Source: Treponema sp. (GTDB lineage Bacteria > Spirochaetota > Spirochaetia > Treponematales > Treponemataceae). Taken from it: a stretch of DNA of 17,190 nucleotides. Shown here one piece after another: positions 13,074 through 17,190 of this stretch. Numbering within the stretch: position 1 is the first letter of the stretch; each line of letters starts with the position of its first letter. The notes beneath the pieces were generated by a model, which was given only the letters and a program-made list of their open reading frames with translations, had not been told where the DNA came from and made no database searches. Where the stretch lies: NCBI GenBank assembly GCA_024691105.1, contig JAILNY010000094.1:1-17190 (forward strand), given 5' to 3'. The position numbers were made by a program, and so were the translations under genes.

Positions 13074-14732
13074 TTATTTCTTTTTGTCCATTGCTTTTTT
13101 AAGAATTTTTACGCTTTTTTCATAAGCTTTATCTTTTTCTGACTTACGCTTTTTATCTCTACTAAATGCGGTTTTTCTTAAATAATAATCATAAGCAGTA
13201 AGTCCATCTTTATTTACAACAGAAATATCGACACCCTTTTTAATATAAAAGTCTACAAGTTCAGGAGTCCTGAATGCTTCAAAAAGAACTGTCTCATTAT
13301 TGTTATTCAGCGCATTTATATCAGCGCCGTATTTAATAAGCATCTCTGCAATTTTACAGGCATCATCTTCCAGAATATAAGCATAAAACAATGGAGTTTC
13401 TCCATTATTATTTCTTGAATTTATATCAGCGCCTTTTTCAAGCAGAAGATCCATAATTCTTGTATCAGAGACTGCATATATCTCAAACATCTCTGTCGTT
13501 CCAATAGAATTTTTTACATTTACTTTTGCGCCATGCTCAATCAGATATTTTACCATTTCATAATTGTTGTGTCTTACAGCTTCGCCTAGTGGATAAAACT
13601 TCTGATTATACGACCCAAGATTTACATCTGCACCATGTTCAACAAGAAGCTTTACAAGATAAAAATTATTCAAATCACAGGCCTCGCAAAGCGCTGTATG
13701 GACACCTTTTCCGTTTATATTTACATCTGCGCCAGCGTCGATAAGTTTTTCTGCAACGACTTCAAAAGCCTGTCCATCTAAATAAATTACATAAGAAAGT
13801 GGAGTATATCCATCCTTAGAAATGACATTCAGTCCCTTTCCTGTTTCTATAAGCATATAAGCAATTCCAATATTTTCTTTTCTCAATGCAACAAACAGCG
13901 GAGTTTCCCCACTTTCATCCTGTAAGGTAACATCAATACCGTTTTCAATAAGAAACCTTGCAATGTATTCTAAATTATCTTCAGCCGCATCAAACAATGC
14001 ATTACGTTTAAAATCTCTAATTACATTTATATCTGCTCCCGCATCAAGAAGAAGCTTCATCAATTTAATGCGTTCCTGAGGTTTGAATCTTTTAGGACCA
14101 TACATCAGTAAACAAAGACATGGCTCATCATCTATCACAACATTTGCATCAAAAATTTTATTCTTTACCGCATACTCAAATATGTCCTTGTACGCTTCAA
14201 TAAAATCGTAAAAGGTACTTGCCTCGTTATATTTTATAAGAGTTTTGCTGCAATATCTGGCTACAGCATTAAGCACAACAGGATTTGTAGTATTTCCAAA
14301 TTTGTTACACAATTTACCTGCATCATATTTTGAATAACCGTAATGCTTGTCATCATAATTAAAAATATAATCAATGATCTGTTTATTTCCTGATTCGCAG
14401 GCATCTTCTATATATTCAATTCCCTGATAATATTCAAAATTTGAAATCAGAAAATCTACAACCTTTACATTTCCAGCCTTCAAATATTTTTTGATAATTG
14501 AATTATCATTATCATCATAAACCCAGAAATAAAATTGTCTGTAAGGTACTTCCGTAGAATACCATTCATCGGCATGTTCCTCAAAATTATCTAAATCTTT
14601 TTCAATATCTTTAATAACAGTCTTGTCGCATTTTGCAATACGATCTTCAAACTTCCAGATTCCTGTATCTCTTTCTGCATAACAAAATGCCGAAAGAAAA
14701 ATCATAAAAAAGAGGGCTGCGAATTTTTTCAT
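13074..14732 (-). CDS. Secreted ankyrin-repeat protein
   Basis: The 552-residue product has a signal peptide (MKKFAALFFMIFLSAFCYA, cleavage near residue 19), so it should act outside the cytoplasm. Residues about 20-215 are acidic and lack clear repeats, with some degenerate ankyrin-like helices. From about 222 to 505 there are some eight or nine ankyrin repeats of about 33 residues, seen by units such as LLLDAGADIN, LVEHGADVN, LIEHGAKVN, LLEKGADIN and LIKYGADIN alternating with DGYTPL or GETPLF turns. The last about 40 residues are strongly basic and lysine-rich. Ankyrin repeats bind other proteins; the partner is unknown. AGGCAGG precedes the ATG. It is a single gene, divergent from purB, with no T-tailed terminator of its own. 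Confidence 0.9.
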   Translation of the reverse strand: MKKFAALFFMIFLSAFCYAERDTGIWKFEDRIAKCDKTVIKDIEKDLDNFEEHADEWYSTEVPYRQFYFWVYDDNDNSIIKKYLKAGNVKVVDFLISNFEYYQGIEYIEDACESGNKQIIDYIFNYDDKHYGYSKYDAGKLCNKFGNTTNPVVLNAVARYCSKTLIKYNEASTFYDFIEAYKDIFEYAVKNKIFDANVVIDDEPCLCLLMYGPKRFKPQERIKLMKLLLDAGADINVIRDFKRNALFDAAEDNLEYIARFLIENGIDVTLQDESGETPLFVALRKENIGIAYMLIETGKGLNVISKDGYTPLSYVIYLDGQAFEVVAEKLIDAGADVNINGKGVHTALCEACDLNNFYLVKLLVEHGADVNLGSYNQKFYPLGEAVRHNNYEMVKYLIEHGAKVNVKNSIGTTEMFEIYAVSDTRIMDLLLEKGADINSRNNNGETPLFYAYILEDDACKIAEMLIKYGADINALNNNNETVLFEAFRTPELVDFYIKKGVDISVVNKDGLTAYDYYLRKTAFSRDKKRKSEKDKAYEKSVKILKKAMDKKK

Positions 14733-14779
14733 TTTTTACCTGCCTGTTTTTTTTACTCTCACTTTTATTCACATCGAAT

Positions 14780-14807
14780 GATATAATGAATTAACTTCAG
14801 AATGCAA
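14780..14807 (-). promoter_or_regulatory. Candidate promoter of the ankyrin-repeat gene
   Basis: On the minus strand TTGCAT (14802-14807) and TATATC (14780-14785) are separated by 16 bases. A TATAAT on the plus strand (14782-14787) overlaps it but has no good -35. Confidence 0.35.
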
Positions 14808-14837
14808 TATAAGTGCGCCAATCACAACTGCGCCTTA

Positions 14838-14866
14838 TTCCCCATTCACGAAAAATTCTATATAAT
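14838..14866 (+). promoter_or_regulatory. purB promoter; likely leaderless start
   Basis: A perfect TATAAT lies at 14861-14866, with a poor -35 (TTCCCA, 14838-14843) 17 bases upstream. The start of transcription is expected within a base or two of the purB ATG at 14874. No Shine-Dalgarno is present before the ATG. Confidence 0.5.
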
Positions 14867-14873
14867 ACTGTTC

Positions 14874-16295
14874 ATGGAAACACGTAACATTTTTGAAAAC
14901 CTTTCTTGTATCGATCACAGATACTCTTTGTCGGAAGCCGATGCATTTGCCGGCCTTTCTAAGTATATTTCAGAAGAAGCTTCTATCCGTTCATGCGCAA
15001 AATGTGAAGCCGCTCTCGTAAAAGCTCACCTCAAGCTCCGCGGCAAACTCACAGACCAGATTGCAAAAACACTGGACGACGTTGCTGCTAACATTGACCC
15101 ACAGGAAGTTTACACAGAAGAAGAAAAAACAAAGCATAACATCCGTGCTCTTGTAAACGTAATGAAGACAAAAGTCGATTCAGAAATCGGCCCACTCATT
15201 CACCTCGGCGCTACATCAGTTGACATCCTCGACACAGCACTCAGCTGCCGTATGCGCGACGTAACAAAGAATGTCGTGCTCCCAGAACTTAAAAAACTCG
15301 AAAACTACCTCTGCGACATTGCAGAACGTGAATGCGCAACTCCACAGGTTGGCCGCACACACGGACAGCACGCAGTTCCAATCACATTCGGATGGTCAAT
15401 TGCAGAGTTCGTATCGCGCCTCGGAAAATCAATTCTCCGCATCGAAGAACTTTCAAACCAGCTCGTTGGAAAACTTGCAGGCCCTGTTGGTTCTTACAAC
15501 GGACCAAGCATGATTGTAAAAGATCCTGAAGAACTCGAGCGCACATATACAGAGTTCCTCGGACTCACACCATCAGAATATTCAAATCAGCTTGTTGAAC
15601 CAGAATATGTTCTCCGTCTCTTACTCGAGATGAACGTTGCATTCGGAATCATCGCAAATCTTGCAGACGACCTCCGCAACTTGCAGCGCTCAGAAATTGG
15701 TGAAGTATTCGAGTACTTTGCTGCAACTCAGGTTGGTTCATCAACAATGCCACAAAAGCGCAACCCTTGGAATTCAGAACACGTTAAATCACTCTGGAAG
15801 GCAATGTGCCCTCGCGTAATCACTTTCTATATGGATCAGATTTCTGAACACCAGAGAGACCTTACAAACTCTGCAAGCCAGCGCTTTATCGCAGATTACG
15901 TTTCTGGCTTTACAATGGCAGTTGCCCGCATGAACAGCGTTGTTAAAGGCCTTCAGGCAGACAAAGAAGGAATGGCCCGCAACCTCGAAAACGCCGGTGG
16001 AAAAGTTAAAGGCGGCGTACTTGCAGAACCAGCTTACATCCTTCTTGGCGAAGCAGGCTACAACGATGGTCACGAAGTTATCCGCAAAATCACACTCGAA
16101 GCAGAGCAGAGCGGAAAGACATTCTTTGAAGTTCTCAAAACACACGAAAAAGAATACGCAGACATCACTGCCCAGCTTGAAAAACTCGGCGTAGAAAATC
16201 CAGCAAACTTCTTTGAGCACCCAAGCAACTACTGCGGTCTTGCAGCCGTTAAGTCTAAGAGACTCGCTCAGAAATATAAGGAATTAATGAAATAG
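14874..16295 (+). CDS. purB: Adenylosuccinate lyase
   Basis: The 473-residue cytoplasmic enzyme acts twice in purine synthesis, splitting SAICAR to AICAR and adenylosuccinate to AMP, with release of fumarate. It carries the fumarate-lyase superfamily signature GSSTMPQKRNP (288-298) with the catalytic serine in the flexible loop (S289/S290). It also has HLGATSVD (110-117) and the catalytic histidine region RTHGQHA (161-167). The ATG at 14874 is chosen because the family N-terminus (here IFENLSCIDHRYS) starts there. An in-frame ATG at 14802 would add 24 residues that cross the TATAAT. No ribosome binding site is seen, so translation may be leaderless. Codon choice is regular (many CTC, CGC, ATC), as in a well-expressed gene. 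proC follows on the same strand after 89 bases of hairpins. Confidence 0.96.
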   Translation: METRNIFENLSCIDHRYSLSEADAFAGLSKYISEEASIRSCAKCEAALVKAHLKLRGKLTDQIAKTLDDVAANIDPQEVYTEEEKTKHNIRALVNVMKTKVDSEIGPLIHLGATSVDILDTALSCRMRDVTKNVVLPELKKLENYLCDIAERECATPQVGRTHGQHAVPITFGWSIAEFVSRLGKSILRIEELSNQLVGKLAGPVGSYNGPSMIVKDPEELERTYTEFLGLTPSEYSNQLVEPEYVLRLLLEMNVAFGIIANLADDLRNLQRSEIGEVFEYFAATQVGSSTMPQKRNPWNSEHVKSLWKAMCPRVITFYMDQISEHQRDLTNSASQRFIADYVSGFTMAVARMNSVVKGLQADKEGMARNLENAGGKVKGGVLAEPAYILLGEAGYNDGHEVIRKITLEAEQSGKTFFEVLKTHEKEYADITAQLEKLGVENPANFFEHPSNYCGLAAVKSKRLAQKYKELMK

Positions 16296-16298
16296 TGA

Positions 16299-16367
16299 GA
16301 GGGGGAAGCCTCCCCCTCGGGCGCACACTGTTGCGCCCTACCCCCTCTGCGGGGGATACCCCCGCAG
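16299..16367. repeat. Three tandem GC-rich hairpins between purB and proC
   Basis: Three different perfect stems lie side by side: 16299-16306 with 16311-16318 (8 pairs, 4-base loop), 16319-16325 with 16332-16338 (7 pairs, 6-base loop), and 16347-16355 with 16359-16367 (9 pairs, 3-base loop). None is followed by a T run, so these are not intrinsic terminators. They resemble REP-like intergenic elements and may stabilise or separate purB and proC transcripts. Copies elsewhere in the genome cannot be checked here. Confidence 0.65.
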
Positions 16368-16384
16368 CGCCCCCGGAGATAATT

Positions 16385-17190
16385 ATGACAAACATCGGAT
16401 TTATTGGAATGGGAAACATGGCGCAGGCCATTGCAGAAGGTTTTATCAAAGCCGGAAAGATTTCTGGCAAAAACATTTTTGCCTTTGCACCTAATCAGGA
16501 CAAACTCCGCAAAAATGCTGAACGCATCGGGTTTAATGCAGAATCTGCACTTGTCCCGATGATTCAAAAATGCGACACAATTATCGTTGCATGTAAACCT
16601 TATCAGATAAAAGACATTCTCGGTCAATCCGATAGTGATGTTCAAAAAGCCCTCAAAGGAAAAGCACTTATCTCCGTTGCAGCCGGCTGGGTTCATTCAA
16701 CATTCCATGAAATCCTTGGAGATAACGTCCGCGTTCAGTGTATCATGCCGAACACACCGGCAATGGTCGGAGAAGGCGTCATGCTTTTTGAAAAAGAAAC
16801 TTCTCTCAGCGCGGACGAGCTAAAGCAAGCCCACTCCCTCTTTGAAGCCCTCGGCATCGTCGAAGAATTACCAACATCCCTCATGGGAATCGGCGGCGCG
16901 ATCAGCGGCTGCGGTCCTGCATTCATGGACCTGGTTATGGAAGCCTATGCCGACGCCGCAGTTAAATACGGAATTGCACGCCCGACAGCCTACCGTCTGG
17001 TTGCCCAGACCATGCTCGGAAGTGCAAAACTTCAGCAGGTAACAGGAGACCATCCGGGCGTTCTTAAAGATGCAGTCTGTTCACCAAACGGTACAACAAT
17101 CCGCGGCGTAGACACCTTAGAAAAATGTGGCCTTCGCGCCGCCTGCATTTCAAGTATAGATTCCATCATGGATTTTAAAGCCGGAAAATA
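16385..17190 (+). CDS. proC: Pyrroline-5-carboxylate reductase, cut at window end
   Basis: The frame reads 268 complete codons to the window edge and stops after the two bases TA, probably the first part of the stop codon, since family members are about 265-275 residues. The enzyme reduces pyrroline-5-carboxylate to proline with NAD(P)H, the last step of proline synthesis. The Rossmann start is IGFIGMGNMAQAIAEG (4-19). Further family motifs are VACKPYQ, MPNTPAMVGEG, GISGCGPAF-like AISGCGPAFMD, and the C-terminal HPGVLKDAVCSPNGTTIRG (usually SPGGTTI; the first glycine is asparagine here). GGAG lies 6 bases before the ATG, directly after the hairpin array. No separate promoter is visible, so it may be read through from purB. 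Confidence 0.93.
   Translation, partial: MTNIGFIGMGNMAQAIAEGFIKAGKISGKNIFAFAPNQDKLRKNAERIGFNAESALVPMIQKCDTIIVACKPYQIKDILGQSDSDVQKALKGKALISVAAGWVHSTFHEILGDNVRVQCIMPNTPAMVGEGVMLFEKETSLSADELKQAHSLFEALGIVEELPTSLMGIGGAISGCGPAFMDLVMEAYADAAVKYGIARPTAYRLVAQTMLGSAKLQQVTGDHPGVLKDAVCSPNGTTIRGVDTLEKCGLRAACISSIDSIMDFKAGK

Noticed and set aside
13200..14070. Repeated DNA in the ankyrin gene as a CRISPR or tandem repeat array
   Set aside because: The periodicity of about 99 bases comes from protein repeats; the DNA copies are strongly diverged and in frame.
14802..14873. Upstream ATG adding 24 residues to PurB
   Set aside because: The added residues are not like the family, no ribosome binding site precedes it, and the frame crosses a perfect -10 box.
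16299..16367. Hairpin array as purB terminator
   Set aside because: None of the three stems has a following T run on either strand.

Overview
The window reads as bacterial chromosome of low to moderate GC. The gene set (secreted SH3-like and ankyrin proteins, a membrane class III adenylate cyclase, cytidylate-kinase-like protein, AT-rich spacers with short GC-rich structured repeats) looks most like a Treponema-type spirochaete. That placement is inference from protein character only; there is no rRNA or marker gene here to confirm it. No tRNA, rRNA, CRISPR array, insertion sequence or prophage gene was seen. Every spacer is shorter than 300 bases.

Layout. A secreted SH3-like protein (56-868, minus) precedes a fused trpC-trpF gene (1147-2769, plus). 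This converges with, and overlaps by 16 bases, a CitB/DcuR-type response regulator and its sensor kinase (2754-4795, minus). Divergent from the kinase is a 327-residue protein joining a SemiSWEET/PQ-loop-like membrane domain to an SGNH-like domain (5035-6018). It is followed by a good terminator and a GC-rich structured spacer. Then come trpB (6253-7518, minus) and, divergently, trpA (7732-8487, plus). A membrane adenylate cyclase (8574-10883, minus) is divergent from an ArsB/NhaD-type permease and a cytidylate-kinase-like protein (10983-12995, plus, likely one operon ending in a strong terminator). A secreted ankyrin protein (13074-14732, minus) is divergent from purB (14874-16295). After a triple-hairpin spacer comes proC (16385 to the window edge, cut inside its probable stop codon).

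How it fits together. trpCF, trpB and trpA encode the last steps of tryptophan synthesis (phosphoribosyl-anthranilate to indole-glycerol phosphate to tryptophan). They are three separate transcription units here, and trpE, trpG and trpD are not in the window. The most interesting signal is an inverted repeat, GTTTCT-N6-AGAAAC, found at all three trp promoters and nowhere else that I noticed. It overlaps the -35 box at the same offset in trpCF and trpA, and a second copy sits at or just after the -10 box of all three. This is what a common repressor operator would look like: a dispersed trp regulon held together by shared operators instead of an operon. Other points worth checking are a strong internal ribosome binding site exactly at the domain junction of the SemiSWEET-SGNH fusion, a likely leaderless purB transcript, and an unusual alanine-rich insertion just before the catalytic lysine of TrpC.
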